64,000 bases of DNA from F23-D06 sp045130275 (GTDB taxonomy: Bacteria > Bacteroidota > Bacteroidia > Bacteroidales > WCHB1-69), in NCBI GenBank assembly GCA_045130275.1, contig JBGUPL010000014.1, positions 1 through 64,000 of the forward strand, written 5' to 3'. Each line of letters opens with the position of its first letter. Position 1 is the stretch's first letter. Made by a program: the position numbers and the translations under genes. The notes under the pieces were generated by a model. That model saw nothing but the letters and a program-made list of their open reading frames with translations. It ran no database searches and was not told where the DNA came from. This document shows, one piece after another, positions 41,996 through 51,148 of the stretch.

Positions 41996-43015
41996 ATGGA
42001 GAGTATTTGGATAGCGGGACCGTGCGCGGCTGAGACGCGCGAACAGGTGTTGGAAACGGCGGCACAGCTTGTCGAACAGTCCCGCTATGCCTCGATACCA
42101 TTGCATTTCTTTCGGACAGGAGCTTGGAAAGTCCGCAGTGCACCTGATAGTTTTATGGGGGCAGGTGAAGAGTCTTTACCTTGGCTTGAAGAGGTTCAGA
42201 AAACATGGCGACTGCCTGTTTGTGTGGAAGTCATGAACGCAAGGCAAGTGGAAAGTTGCGCCAAACATGGCATACGTGCCGTGTGGGTGGGGGCCCGCAC
42301 TGGTGTCAACCCAACAGAGGTTCAACAGATTGCCGATGCCGTGCGTCATACCGACTTTACGGTCATGGTAAAGAATCCGATGATTCCAGACCTGAAACTG
42401 TGGATGGGCAATATAGAACGTTTTCAGAATGCCGACATCCGTCAAGTGATGGCCATCCATAGAGGATTTTCCGATGCGAATGAGAATATTTACCGCAATT
42501 CTCCAATGTGGCACATTCCCATTGAGTTGAAGGTTGAGATGCCCGATTTGCCAATCCTTTGTGATCCTTCGCATATCAGCGGACGGGTTCGTTGGATTCC
42601 GGAGATAGCGCAAATTGCGATGAACTACGGTTTCAACGGGCTGATGACGGAGTGTCACGTCCACCCTGAACAGGCTTTGTCTGACTCGGAGCAGCAGATG
42701 ACCCCTGCCGAATGGGTACAGATGATTGCGGGTTTGGACTTGCGCACGGATACACCTGACCTCGCGCTCGTCAAACAACGTGCTAATTTGGAAAACATTG
42801 ATAATCAGCTAAGTGAGCTTCTGTATCAGCGTATGATGGTGGCGGACGAAATAGCGGATATCAAACGGGAAAACCATATCGCCGTTGTGCAGCCTCAACA
42901 GTGGCAACAAGTGGTGAAGCGATATGCAAAACATCCCGAAGACTCTGCATATCAGGATTTCATAGCAAAGTTTTTGGAATTGCTTCACCAAGCGTCTATT
43001 AAACGCCAGCAGTAA
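41996..43015 (+). CDS. aroG: Bifunctional DAHP synthase / chorismate mutase
   Basis: A 339-residue fusion of 3-deoxy-7-phosphoheptulonate synthase (first step of the shikimate pathway) with a C-terminal AroQ-type chorismate mutase (prephenate synthesis). The synthase has AGPCAAE, RTGAWKVRSAP, VGARTGVNP, MVKNPM, HRGFSD, LCDPSHISGRVRW, and ECHVHPEQALSDSEQQ. The mutase begins at about 260 with LVKQRANLENIDNQLSELLYQRMMVADEIADIKRENH. The fused mutase can act as a feedback sensor for aromatic amino acids. The fusion order (synthase first) is that of many Bacteroidota. It starts one base after a large exported protein. No other aro gene is adjacent. Confidence 0.96.
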   Translation: MESIWIAGPCAAETREQVLETAAQLVEQSRYASIPLHFFRTGAWKVRSAPDSFMGAGEESLPWLEEVQKTWRLPVCVEVMNARQVESCAKHGIRAVWVGARTGVNPTEVQQIADAVRHTDFTVMVKNPMIPDLKLWMGNIERFQNADIRQVMAIHRGFSDANENIYRNSPMWHIPIELKVEMPDLPILCDPSHISGRVRWIPEIAQIAMNYGFNGLMTECHVHPEQALSDSEQQMTPAEWVQMIAGLDLRTDTPDLALVKQRANLENIDNQLSELLYQRMMVADEIADIKRENHIAVVQPQQWQQVVKRYAKHPEDSAYQDFIAKFLELLHQASIKRQQ

Positions 43016-43026
43016 ACATTTTTTGG

Positions 43027-44625
43027 CTATTCGCTTTTGCTTATAACTTCTTTCGCTTTCAGAATTACTTTGTCGGTTTGGTTGACGACTGGGTAGAAGG
43101 CTTCGTCTCCGTAAAGGTTGCGCCCAATAAGAGCTTTTAACCAAACTTTCAATTCTTTGGAAGCAGTGGGAGTCATATTCGAGATTTTTTTCTTGCTGCT
43201 TTTTTCGTAATAATTCACGAGTTGTTGTAATATGTCATCTGTGACCGTCATGCCGGAGACAAACGCTTTTGCATCTGGGAACTGATTTCGCAAGGCGGAT
43301 TTATGATTGTTGGCATAGTTGAAAGCGAATTGGATCAAGGCGGAAGAGTTGGCAATGTCATAATAGGCATTCATATTATCTCCCCGGTCTATAGGCACAA
43401 AATAATCCGGCATGATACCACCGCCACCATAGACAGTACGTCCTTTCAGCGTATGGTAAACCTTACTGGAATCCAAATGGATACTGTCAGCGCTATCCAT
43501 CTCGCCGTTGAGGAGTCGTTTGTAGAGGTCCTCATAATAGGCGTCCGTGCCATTGTTGTATTCGCGTTGGATGCAACGTCCGCTGGGGGTGTGGTAGCGG
43601 GAGGTTGTCAGGCGGATGGAAGATTTGTCTGACAGGTCAAATTGTCGTTGTACCAATCCTTTGCCAAATGAACGCCGTCCCACAATGTAGCCACGATCGT
43701 TGTCTTGGATGGCACCGGCAACGATTTCGCTGGCCGAAGCACTGAAGTCATCGATCAGAATCACCACTTTTCCTTCCTCGAAGTCGCCCTGCCGGGTGGC
43801 AAAAACAACCTCGGGACGCACTTTGGAGCCTTCAATGGAAACAATTTCCCGGTTTTTGGGAAGGAACTCATCGCAAACACTGATGGCGGCATCCAGAAAT
43901 CCGCCAGTGTTGGAACGCAAATCCACAATCAAGGAGGTCATGCCTTTCTGTTTCAGTTTTCGGATGGCATTGTTGAATTCCTTGGCCGTGGTGTTTCCAA
44001 ATTCGTTCAGCTTGATGTAGCCGGTATGGGCATCCATCATATATGCGACATCTACTGTATAAGTCGGAATCACGCCGCGGGTGATTTCATAGGTGTATTT
44101 CTCTTTGAATCCCGGACGCATAATGCCGACCTTCACTTTTGAACCTTTCTTGCCTCGCAACAGTTTGAAAGCCTGTTCGTTTTTAATACCGATAATGGAT
44201 TTTCCATCCACTTCAACCATACGATCCCCCGCCATCAATCCCGCTTTCTCAGAAGGACCGCCTGAAATAACTGACACCACCATCAGGGTGTCGTTCATGA
44301 TGTTGAATTGAATCCCGATACCTTCAAATGAACCTTCCAATGTTTCCATCAAGGTTTTGTTGTCTTCAGCAGTGGAATAGGTGGAGTGCGGGTCAAGACC
44401 TTGTAGCATAGCGTTGATGGCCAACCCATAAATGGAATCCACATTAACCGAATCCACATAAAACCGATCGATATACCCCATCACTTCGCTCATTTTCTGC
44501 AACTGAGCGTTACCTTTTCGGCTCAAACGATTAGGATTAACACGCAATGCGATGGAAAATCCTGCCAAAAAAGCAACCAGAATCCATAAAATGAGTAAGC
44601 ATCCGTTATGTCTATTCTCGTTCAT
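43027..44625 (-). CDS. S41 family C-terminal processing peptidase (Ctp-like)
   Basis: A 532-residue envelope protease. An N-terminal membrane anchor or signal (LLILWILVAFLAGFSIAL) precedes a helical segment, a PDZ domain (about 85-165; GIGIQFNIMNDTLMVV, AGLMAGDRMVEVDGKSI) and the S41 catalytic core with VILIDDFSASASEIVAGAIQD (nucleophile Ser near 297) and GRRSFGKGLVQ (general base Lys near 320). Such enzymes trim C-termini of periplasmic proteins and regulate peptidoglycan hydrolases. The gene converges on the DAHP synthase/chorismate mutase gene with 11 bases between the stops, with no clear terminator. Confidence 0.94.
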   Translation of the reverse strand: MNENRHNGCLLILWILVAFLAGFSIALRVNPNRLSRKGNAQLQKMSEVMGYIDRFYVDSVNVDSIYGLAINAMLQGLDPHSTYSTAEDNKTLMETLEGSFEGIGIQFNIMNDTLMVVSVISGGPSEKAGLMAGDRMVEVDGKSIIGIKNEQAFKLLRGKKGSKVKVGIMRPGFKEKYTYEITRGVIPTYTVDVAYMMDAHTGYIKLNEFGNTTAKEFNNAIRKLKQKGMTSLIVDLRSNTGGFLDAAISVCDEFLPKNREIVSIEGSKVRPEVVFATRQGDFEEGKVVILIDDFSASASEIVAGAIQDNDRGYIVGRRSFGKGLVQRQFDLSDKSSIRLTTSRYHTPSGRCIQREYNNGTDAYYEDLYKRLLNGEMDSADSIHLDSSKVYHTLKGRTVYGGGGIMPDYFVPIDRGDNMNAYYDIANSSALIQFAFNYANNHKSALRNQFPDAKAFVSGMTVTDDILQQLVNYYEKSSKKKISNMTPTASKELKVWLKALIGRNLYGDEAFYPVVNQTDKVILKAKEVISKSE

Positions 44626-44650
44626 TGTAAAGGCAAATAATTCAGGCCCG

Positions 44651-44658
44651 CAAAGATA
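44651..44658 (-). promoter_or_regulatory. Promoter -7 element (TATCTTTG) for the S41 peptidase
   Basis: Minus-strand TAnnTTTG followed by C, 25 bases before the ATG. Confidence 0.6.
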
Positions 44659-44695
44659 GCATTTCCGTTGATATATGAGAGAGCCTATTCGTTAA

Positions 44696-46168
44696 TTACT
44701 CCATCTTGACATTCATTTTTTGGACTGTCAAGAATTCACGGGAAGAGAGACGGACGTTGATGTTGGCGGGTTTACCGTTGGGGCGCACCGCTTTCAGTCC
44801 ATCGACCACTACGCTGTTGATGTAATCCACGGGTTTCTTAAGCTCGCGGGTCGCGCCGGAGGGGTAATATAGGTTGAGGGTGCCGACCGTAGCGGGCGCC
44901 ACTATCGTCATATTGGTGACTCGCAGGTTGGGCCAGCATTTTGTCGCTAACTCCGGACGCGTATTGGCGGCCATGTCTAGCAGCATCACATTGACCAAGG
45001 AGTGGTAGCGTGGCGTGACCTCGAAGACGCAGTCGCGCATCTCAATGTCGAAGGGGGTGTAGGCGTTGTAGCTGGAGCGGATGCGCACCGGGATGCAGTC
45101 GATGAAGCGGCACGAGTCGAAGGTGACGGTGCCGTACATCGAGGAGAACTGGGTTTGCCGCTGGCGCAGAGTGCAACGTTGCAGCAGGACATCGCGGCCG
45201 TAGCAGTGGATGTCGAAACGGTTGATGTCGCAATCGCGCAATGTGGTGTTTGACAGGTAGTTGGTGCCGAATACGCCCCAGTTTCCATCGGCGGTCACCC
45301 GTTCAAAAGTGGTGTTCCAGAGATTGTTGAGGGAGAAGGCGTATCCGTAGTCGCGTGAAATGCCGTAACCCGAGTAGGTGCCGTCAACCGTTACGTCGCG
45401 GAAGGTGACGCCTACAGAGTTGGTCACCCCGAAGACACCATCAGCGATCATTCGGCTCTTGGGCGTGGTCACGTGCACGTCCTCAATCAACACGTTGCAC
45501 TGTCCGCTCACATTCAGGCAGTAGGTCTTGAACTGTGACTGCTCGGTGCGGAACAGGTTGAGGCCACGGAAAACTTTAAGTTTCGTATTGACATTCACGA
45601 CAGCAGCTTGCAGCTTGGTGGAGTCGGTGTTCCACGGCGCGATGGGGCTGTTGGCGGCGATGCCGTTGTGCAACAACAGGATGTCGTGACGGTGAATGAC
45701 ATATCCATAGCCGAGACGTTCAGTCCACGGTTTCATATCATTGAGTATAAGTAGTTTGTCACCGTTGGCTAATTGCGGCACACTGCGGAAGTCCCCGTCA
45801 TCGACCAATGCCTTGTCCAAAGCCACTGGTTTTGATGGGCTTTCCAAGGAAAACAGGGTTCCGTGTCTAGTATTGTTGGTGACATAGAGAACGAGGCCGC
45901 CGAAGTCGGTGTACGGGCCGAGCGGAATGGTTTGGAAGTCGGGCGGCAGCTCGATATCCAAAGTGTCAATGCCGGCATAACTTACCTCCACCCCCATGAA
46001 GTTGGCTTCCACATGGGTGTTGTAGAGGATGCGATAGCGTTCTATGCCGTCTTTCGCATCGCGAAGCCCTAAGTCAAGCGGGGAAATCTGCGCCATGGCG
46101 GTGGAGAAAAGGAGTTCGAGCGCGGCAAACAAGGCTGCAGCGAGTAGGATTTGTGTCCGATGATTCAT
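44696..46168 (-). CDS. Exported right-handed beta-helix protein
   Basis: A 490-residue protein with signal peptide (QILLAAALFAALELLFSTAMA, then QISPL). The middle (about 190-420) shows the repeating short strands of a parallel beta-helix: SGQCNVLIEDVHVT, NSVGVTFRDVTVDGTYSG, NNLWNTTFERVTADGNWG, LSNTTLRDCDINRFD, GRDVLLQRCTLRQ, GTVTFDSCRF, with stacked Asn and aromatic positions. Such folds bind or cleave polysaccharides (pectate-lyase-like, DUF1565-like). I did not identify a catalytic triad, so enzymatic activity is an open question. It is transcribed divergently from the GH97 pair, which supports a carbohydrate role. Confidence 0.75.
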   Translation of the reverse strand: MNHRTQILLAAALFAALELLFSTAMAQISPLDLGLRDAKDGIERYRILYNTHVEANFMGVEVSYAGIDTLDIELPPDFQTIPLGPYTDFGGLVLYVTNNTRHGTLFSLESPSKPVALDKALVDDGDFRSVPQLANGDKLLILNDMKPWTERLGYGYVIHRHDILLLHNGIAANSPIAPWNTDSTKLQAAVVNVNTKLKVFRGLNLFRTEQSQFKTYCLNVSGQCNVLIEDVHVTTPKSRMIADGVFGVTNSVGVTFRDVTVDGTYSGYGISRDYGYAFSLNNLWNTTFERVTADGNWGVFGTNYLSNTTLRDCDINRFDIHCYGRDVLLQRCTLRQRQTQFSSMYGTVTFDSCRFIDCIPVRIRSSYNAYTPFDIEMRDCVFEVTPRYHSLVNVMLLDMAANTRPELATKCWPNLRVTNMTIVAPATVGTLNLYYPSGATRELKKPVDYINSVVVDGLKAVRPNGKPANINVRLSSREFLTVQKMNVKME

Positions 46169-46211
46169 AAACGGCGATAATCATAGTGGTTGATAAAAGC
46201 ATATCGGACGG

Positions 46212-46219
46212 CAAAGGTA
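46212..46219 (-). promoter_or_regulatory. Promoter -7 element (TACCTTTG) for the beta-helix gene
   Basis: Minus-strand TAnnTTTG followed by C, 43 bases before the ATG and back to back with the GH97 promoter. Confidence 0.55.
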
Positions 46220-46256
46220 CACAAATTTCGGATATGTGTTATCATCGTAAAATTGT

Positions 46257-46264
46257 TATTTTTG
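46257..46264 (+). promoter_or_regulatory. Promoter -7 element (TATTTTTG) for the first GH97 gene
   Basis: Exact TAnnTTTG followed by C, 33 bases before the ATG. Confidence 0.55.
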
Positions 46265-46297
46265 CATCTTCTACATTGAATGATAATCCTTTTCATT

Positions 46298-48676
46298 ATG
46301 AAAAAATTATACATCCTCATTCTGTTTTGCGTGTCACTACTCACGCAGATATCTTATGCCCAAGACAATCCGAAAGCATCCGCGGGGCTGGCCGATGCAA
46401 TCACATTGCAAAGCCCTGACGGGAATTTGGAGTTGCGGTTCAAATTGGTGGACGGGTGTCCGCAATATACGCTCGACCGTGCCGGGAAGCCTGTAGTGCT
46501 GCCCTCACGGATGGGCTTCACCCTCATCGGGCGCAAAAGCCTCGACCATGACTTCGCCCTAACGAATTCACAGACAAGTATTTTCGACGAGACGTGGGAG
46601 CCGGTGTGGGGCGAGGAGTCTTCTGTTCGCAACCACTACCACGAGCTGCTCGTCACGTTGGAGCAGCACGGTGCCCTCGACTGGCAAGGCAAGGTGATTC
46701 CCCGGGCCACCGTCATGCAGATCCGCTTCCGCCTTTACGATGACGGTTTGGCGTTCCGTTACGAATTCCCGTACGAGAACGCACTGACTTACTTCAAGAT
46801 AGAGGAAGAACTAACCGAGTTCGCCATGGCTGGTGACCACACCGCTTGGTGGATTCCCGGCGACTACGACACGCAGGAGTACAACTATACCGAGTCGAAA
46901 TTGTCGGAGATTCCCGTTAGGGCGGAGGAGATGCACCGTACCTACGATGGCATCTGGAGCGTATTCTCCAACTCCGCCGTGCAGACCGCCTTGCAGATGA
47001 AAACCACTGACGGACTGTATCTTAATATCCATGAGGCGGCTGCCCTCAACTTCCCGACCATGCACCTGCTGATCGACACGGCGGGTCTTGTGTTCCGTGC
47101 CGCGCTCACGCCCGATGCAGAAGGGGTGAAGGGTCGGCTCCAAGCTCCGTGCCACACTCCATGGCGCACCGTGATGGTCTGCGAGAAGGCCACCGACGTG
47201 CTCGCCTCGCGCCTGATTCTCAACCTCAACGAACCTTGCGCCATCGAGGATGTCTCCTGGATTCATCCGGTAAAGTACATGGGCGTTTGGTGGGAGATGA
47301 TTACTGGCAAAAGTTCGTGGAATTACACCGATGACTTCCGTTCTGTGCGGCTGCCCGGCGACGAGGGCGAGGGCGTCACGGACTACGCGAGTGCCAAGCC
47401 CAACGGTCACCACGGTGCCAACAACGCCAATGTGCGCCGCTTTATCGACTTTGCGGCCGCCAACGGCTTCGATGCCATCCTCATCGAGGGGTGGAACATC
47501 GGCTGGGAGGACTGGGTCGGAAACCAGAAATACTACGTGTTCGACTTCGTCACCCCGTATCCCGATTTCGACCTGCCTGCGCTGAACAAATATGCCCACG
47601 AGAAGGGCATACGGCTGATTATGCACCACGAAACATCTTCTTCCACAGCGAATTACGAGCGTTGGATGGAGAAAGCTTACAGTCTGATGAACCAATACGG
47701 CTATGACGCAGTGAAGAGTGGCTATGTGGGCGACATTCTGCCGTACGGCGAGAACCATTTCAGCCAGCCGATCAACAACCATTACCACTACGCGGTGACC
47801 GAGGCGGCTCGGCACCACATTATGGTCGATGCTCATGAGGCCGTGCGCCCAACGGGCTTGTGCCGTACTTGGCCCAACATGATCGGCAACGAAAGCGCGA
47901 TGGGCACTGAGTTCAAGGGCAAAATCCACCCGGGGCACACCACCATCCTGCCCTTCACGCGGTTGCAGGGCGGCCCGATGGACTACACTCCCGGCATCTT
48001 CCAGACCGACATCGGCAAGTTCGTCAGTTGGCAGCAGGGCAACCGGATGTGCCACACAATATGCAATCAATTAGGACTTTACGTCACCTTCTACTCACCG
48101 TTGCAGATGGCTGCCGACCTTCCCGAGCATTACGAGCCCTTCATGGACGCCTTCCAGTTCATCAAGGACGTGGCGGTGGACTGGGACAAGAGCCTCTACT
48201 TGGAGGCCGAGCCTGGTGCGTACATCGTGACGGCACGCCACCCGAAGATTTCGTCGTTGAACAAGGCCGCCGACGGGGTAGGGGAGTTGTCCGACGGCAA
48301 GAAAGGGATGATTTCTGGCGCGACACGGTTCGTCTATGCCATTCCCGATTCTGTAGAGACGTGCCATGGCGCGTCACTACAATCCCGTAATCCCCGCGAT
48401 GTCTGGTACGTGGGCGGCATCACTGATGAGAATGCCCGCGATATCTCGGTGAAACTAGATTTCCTGAAACCCGGCGTCAAATACGAGGCCACCATCTATG
48501 CCGATGCCCCCGATGCTTGCGGTTTACCTGACAATTCACCCATCACTAATCACAATTCACCGAAATACAACCCGCAGGCATACACGATCACCAAGAAAAA
48601 AGTCACGGCCAAAAGCGTGTTGAAGCTGCGGATGGCTCCGTGCGGAGGATTTGCGGTTTCGCTGCGGGAAATATGA
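46298..48676 (+). CDS. Glycoside hydrolase family 97 (SusB-like), copy A
   Basis: A 792-residue exported hydrolase; ATG at 46298 starts the signal peptide MKKLYILILFCVSLLTQISYA. Domain order is the GH97 one: N-terminal beta-sandwich (about 30-290; SPDGNLELRF, GFTLIG, ETWEPVWGEES), the TIM barrel (about 300-650; KYMGVWWEM, LIEGWNIGWEDW near 396, MHHETSSS near 441, SGYVGDILPYGENHF, VDAHEAVRPTG, NMIGNESAMGTEF), and a C-terminal sandwich. GH97 enzymes include calcium-dependent inverting alpha-glucosidases and retaining alpha-galactosidases; the retained EGWN and HHE glutamates favour the inverting group, but this is from family memory. The C-terminal sandwich has an insertion of about eleven residues encoded by a heptamer array (48531-48561) that copy B lacks. 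No SusC, SusD or SusG is nearby. Confidence 0.93.
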   Translation: MKKLYILILFCVSLLTQISYAQDNPKASAGLADAITLQSPDGNLELRFKLVDGCPQYTLDRAGKPVVLPSRMGFTLIGRKSLDHDFALTNSQTSIFDETWEPVWGEESSVRNHYHELLVTLEQHGALDWQGKVIPRATVMQIRFRLYDDGLAFRYEFPYENALTYFKIEEELTEFAMAGDHTAWWIPGDYDTQEYNYTESKLSEIPVRAEEMHRTYDGIWSVFSNSAVQTALQMKTTDGLYLNIHEAAALNFPTMHLLIDTAGLVFRAALTPDAEGVKGRLQAPCHTPWRTVMVCEKATDVLASRLILNLNEPCAIEDVSWIHPVKYMGVWWEMITGKSSWNYTDDFRSVRLPGDEGEGVTDYASAKPNGHHGANNANVRRFIDFAAANGFDAILIEGWNIGWEDWVGNQKYYVFDFVTPYPDFDLPALNKYAHEKGIRLIMHHETSSSTANYERWMEKAYSLMNQYGYDAVKSGYVGDILPYGENHFSQPINNHYHYAVTEAARHHIMVDAHEAVRPTGLCRTWPNMIGNESAMGTEFKGKIHPGHTTILPFTRLQGGPMDYTPGIFQTDIGKFVSWQQGNRMCHTICNQLGLYVTFYSPLQMAADLPEHYEPFMDAFQFIKDVAVDWDKSLYLEAEPGAYIVTARHPKISSLNKAADGVGELSDGKKGMISGATRFVYAIPDSVETCHGASLQSRNPRDVWYVGGITDENARDISVKLDFLKPGVKYEATIYADAPDACGLPDNSPITNHNSPKYNPQAYTITKKKVTAKSVLKLRMAPCGGFAVSLREI
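48531..48561. repeat. Heptamer array absorbed into GH97 copy A
   Basis: Four 7-base units (ACAATTC, ACCCATC, ACTAATC, ACAATTC). They encode an in-frame stretch rich in Asn, Ser and Pro that is absent from the otherwise very similar copy B. Confidence 0.78.
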
Positions 48677-48692
48677 CGATTGAAAATAATTG

Positions 48693-48700
48693 TATCTTTG
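48693..48700 (+). promoter_or_regulatory. Promoter -7 element (TATCTTTG) for the second GH97 gene
   Basis: Exact TAnnTTTG followed by C, 21 bases before the ATG, in a 45-base intergenic space. Copy B can thus be expressed independently of copy A. Confidence 0.5.
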
Positions 48701-48721
48701 CCATCTGAAAATAATCCGATT

Positions 48722-51091
48722 ATGAAAAAAACATACGCTTTCATCCTGTTTTTAGTGGCAATGTTTGTCTTGCCGTCCTTTGCCCAGCAATATCCCAATG
48801 CGCCTGCCATGCCCGCGGACGCGCTGACGCTGAACAGTCCTGACGGTAAACTCCAGCTCCAGTTTGCGGTGGTGAACGGGCAGCCGCAGTATGCGCTCAA
48901 CCGCGCTGGGAAACCCGTGGTATTGCCCTCGCGTATGGGATTCACCCTCGAATGGCGTGACGACCTCGCGCACGCATTTGTGCTCAAAGACAAGGCGTAC
49001 AGCACCTTTGACGAAACTTGGGAGCCCGTGTGGGGAGAGGAGGCGCACATCCGCAACCACTACAACGAGATGCTCGTGACTCTCGAGCAGCCGGTCGGTT
49101 CCGTGGAGAGCATGGACCACTCCACCGAAAAGAAGGCCACCGTGATGCGCATCCGTTTCCGCCTTTATGACGACGGTCTCGGCTTCCGCTACGAATTTCC
49201 GGTGAAGAACGCGTTGGCCTACTTCTGGATCATGGAAGAGTTGACCGAGTTTGCCATGACTGGCGACCACACCGCTTGGTGGATTCCCGGCGACTACGAC
49301 ACGCAGGAGTACAACTTCACCGAATCGAAACTGTCGGAAATCCGCGGACTTTACGACGATGCGCACAAAGGTTGCGGTTGGCCGTGGAAGAATTTCTCGC
49401 CCACGGGTGTGCAGACCGCCTTGCAGATGAAAACGGCCGATGGATTGTATGAGAACATCCACGAGGCGGCGGTGCTGGATTATCCGACCATGCACCTGGA
49501 CCTCGACGACAAGAACTTTGTCTTCCGTGCTTGGCTCTCGCCGGACGCCACGAATTACAAGGGTCGTCTGCAGGCGCCGTGCCATACGCCGTGGCGCACC
49601 GTGCAGGTGTGCGAGAAGGCCACCGATGTGCTTGCCTCTCGCCTGATTCTCAACCTCAACGAGCCGTGCGCCATCAAGGATGTCTCCTGGATACATCCTG
49701 TGAAGTACATGGGGGTTTGGTGGGAGATGATCTCCGACAAGAACTGCTGGAGCTACACCAACGATTTCCCGTCGGTGCGGCTCAGTGCGCCCGACAACAA
49801 GGATGTTGCACCCGAGGTGGAGGGTGTCACCGACTACACTAAAGCCACGCCGCACGGTCGTCATGCCGCTAACACCGAGAATGTGCGCCGCTATATTGAC
49901 TTTGCCGCCGCCCACGGTTTCGATGCCTTGCTCATCGAGGGGTGGAATGTCGGTTGGGAGGACTGGTACGGCAAAGACAAGGATTTCGTCTTCGATTTCC
50001 TCACGCCTTATCCCGATTTCGACCTGCCTGCGCTGAACAAGTACGCTCACGAAAAAGGAATCCGGCTCATTATGCATCACGAAAGTTCTTCCTCTACCAT
50101 CAATTACGAGCGATGGATGGAACGGGCCTACAATCTGATGAACCAATACGGCTACGATGCGGTGAAGAGCGGCTATGTGGGTCATATTCTGCCGCACGGC
50201 GAGGGACACTACAGCCAGCCCATCATCAATCATTACCATTATGCCGTTGTGGAGGCGGCCAAGCATCATATTATGGTCAATGCTCACGAGGCGGTGCGCC
50301 CGACGGGACTGTGCCGCACCTGGCCCAACATGATCGGCAACGAAAGCGCGATGGGCACCGAGTTCCGCGGCCGCATCAAGCCAGGACACACCACCATCCT
50401 GCCGTTCACGCGGCTGCAGGGCGGTCCGATGGACTACACCCCCGGCATCTTCGAGACCGACATGGAGAAGATTGTCAGCTGGGACAAAGGTGACAAGATG
50501 CGGCACACCATTTGCAACCAGTTGGGACTTTACGTCACCTTCTATTCGCCGCTGCAGATGGCCGCCGACTTCCCCGAACATTATGAGCCTTTCATGGATG
50601 CCTTCCAGTTCATCAAGGACGTGGCGGTCGATTGGGACACCTCCCTCTACATCATGGCGGAGCCTGGTGCGTACATCGTGACGGCGCGCCACCCGAAATT
50701 GTCCACATTGAACAAGGCCGCCGACGGGGTCGGAATGCTGGCTGACGGCAAGAAAGGGGTGATCTCCGGAGCCACGCGGTTCGTCTATGCGATTCCCGAT
50801 TCTGTAGAAACGTGCTATGGCGCGTCACTGCAAAACCCGCGCGATGTCTGGTACGTGGGCGGCATCACCGATGAGAACGCCCGTGAGGTGGAGGTCAAGT
50901 TGGATTTCCTGAAACCCGGTATGAAATACGAAGCCACCATCTACGCCGATGGAAAGGATGCCAGCGGTCTGCCCGAAAGCTACAACACGCAGGCTTACAC
51001 CATCACGAAGAAAACTGTCACGGCCAAGAGCGTGTTGAAGCTGCGCATGGCCCCGTGCGGGGGCTTCGCCGTGTCGTTGCGTGAAAAATAG
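48722..51091 (+). CDS. Glycoside hydrolase family 97 (SusB-like), copy B
   Basis: A 789-residue exported hydrolase, tandem duplicate of copy A with the same three-domain layout. The start at 48722 gives signal peptide MKKTYAFILFLVAMFVLPSFA. Catalytic region matches copy A nearly residue for residue: KYMGVWWEM, LIEGWNVGWEDW near 405, MHHESSSS near 451, SGYVGHILPHGEGHY, NAHEAVRPTG, NMIGNESAMGTEF. Differences lie in substrate-side loops: copy B has SVRLSAPDNKDVAPEVEGV where copy A has SVRLPGDEGEGV, a longer LEQPVGSVESMD loop, and GCGWPWKNFSP where copy A has a shorter segment. These may reflect different linkage or sugar preference. Both copies lack anchoring domains. Confidence 0.93.
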   Translation: MKKTYAFILFLVAMFVLPSFAQQYPNAPAMPADALTLNSPDGKLQLQFAVVNGQPQYALNRAGKPVVLPSRMGFTLEWRDDLAHAFVLKDKAYSTFDETWEPVWGEEAHIRNHYNEMLVTLEQPVGSVESMDHSTEKKATVMRIRFRLYDDGLGFRYEFPVKNALAYFWIMEELTEFAMTGDHTAWWIPGDYDTQEYNFTESKLSEIRGLYDDAHKGCGWPWKNFSPTGVQTALQMKTADGLYENIHEAAVLDYPTMHLDLDDKNFVFRAWLSPDATNYKGRLQAPCHTPWRTVQVCEKATDVLASRLILNLNEPCAIKDVSWIHPVKYMGVWWEMISDKNCWSYTNDFPSVRLSAPDNKDVAPEVEGVTDYTKATPHGRHAANTENVRRYIDFAAAHGFDALLIEGWNVGWEDWYGKDKDFVFDFLTPYPDFDLPALNKYAHEKGIRLIMHHESSSSTINYERWMERAYNLMNQYGYDAVKSGYVGHILPHGEGHYSQPIINHYHYAVVEAAKHHIMVNAHEAVRPTGLCRTWPNMIGNESAMGTEFRGRIKPGHTTILPFTRLQGGPMDYTPGIFETDMEKIVSWDKGDKMRHTICNQLGLYVTFYSPLQMAADFPEHYEPFMDAFQFIKDVAVDWDTSLYIMAEPGAYIVTARHPKLSTLNKAADGVGMLADGKKGVISGATRFVYAIPDSVETCYGASLQNPRDVWYVGGITDENAREVEVKLDFLKPGMKYEATIYADGKDASGLPESYNTQAYTITKKTVTAKSVLKLRMAPCGGFAVSLREK

Positions 51092-51148
51092 CGATCCTGA
51101 TCCTCCCGAAGAGCGATGTTCAATGGTAGAGCGGCAAAGCCGAAACCA

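Noticed and set aside
48752..50692. Antisense open frame (646 codons) opposite GH97 copy B
   Set aside because: A similar frame occurs opposite copy A only because the two genes are duplicates; there is no evidence for coding.
46298..51091. A polysaccharide utilisation locus around the GH97 pair
   Set aside because: No SusC/SusD pair and no sensor regulator lie within the window near the enzymes.
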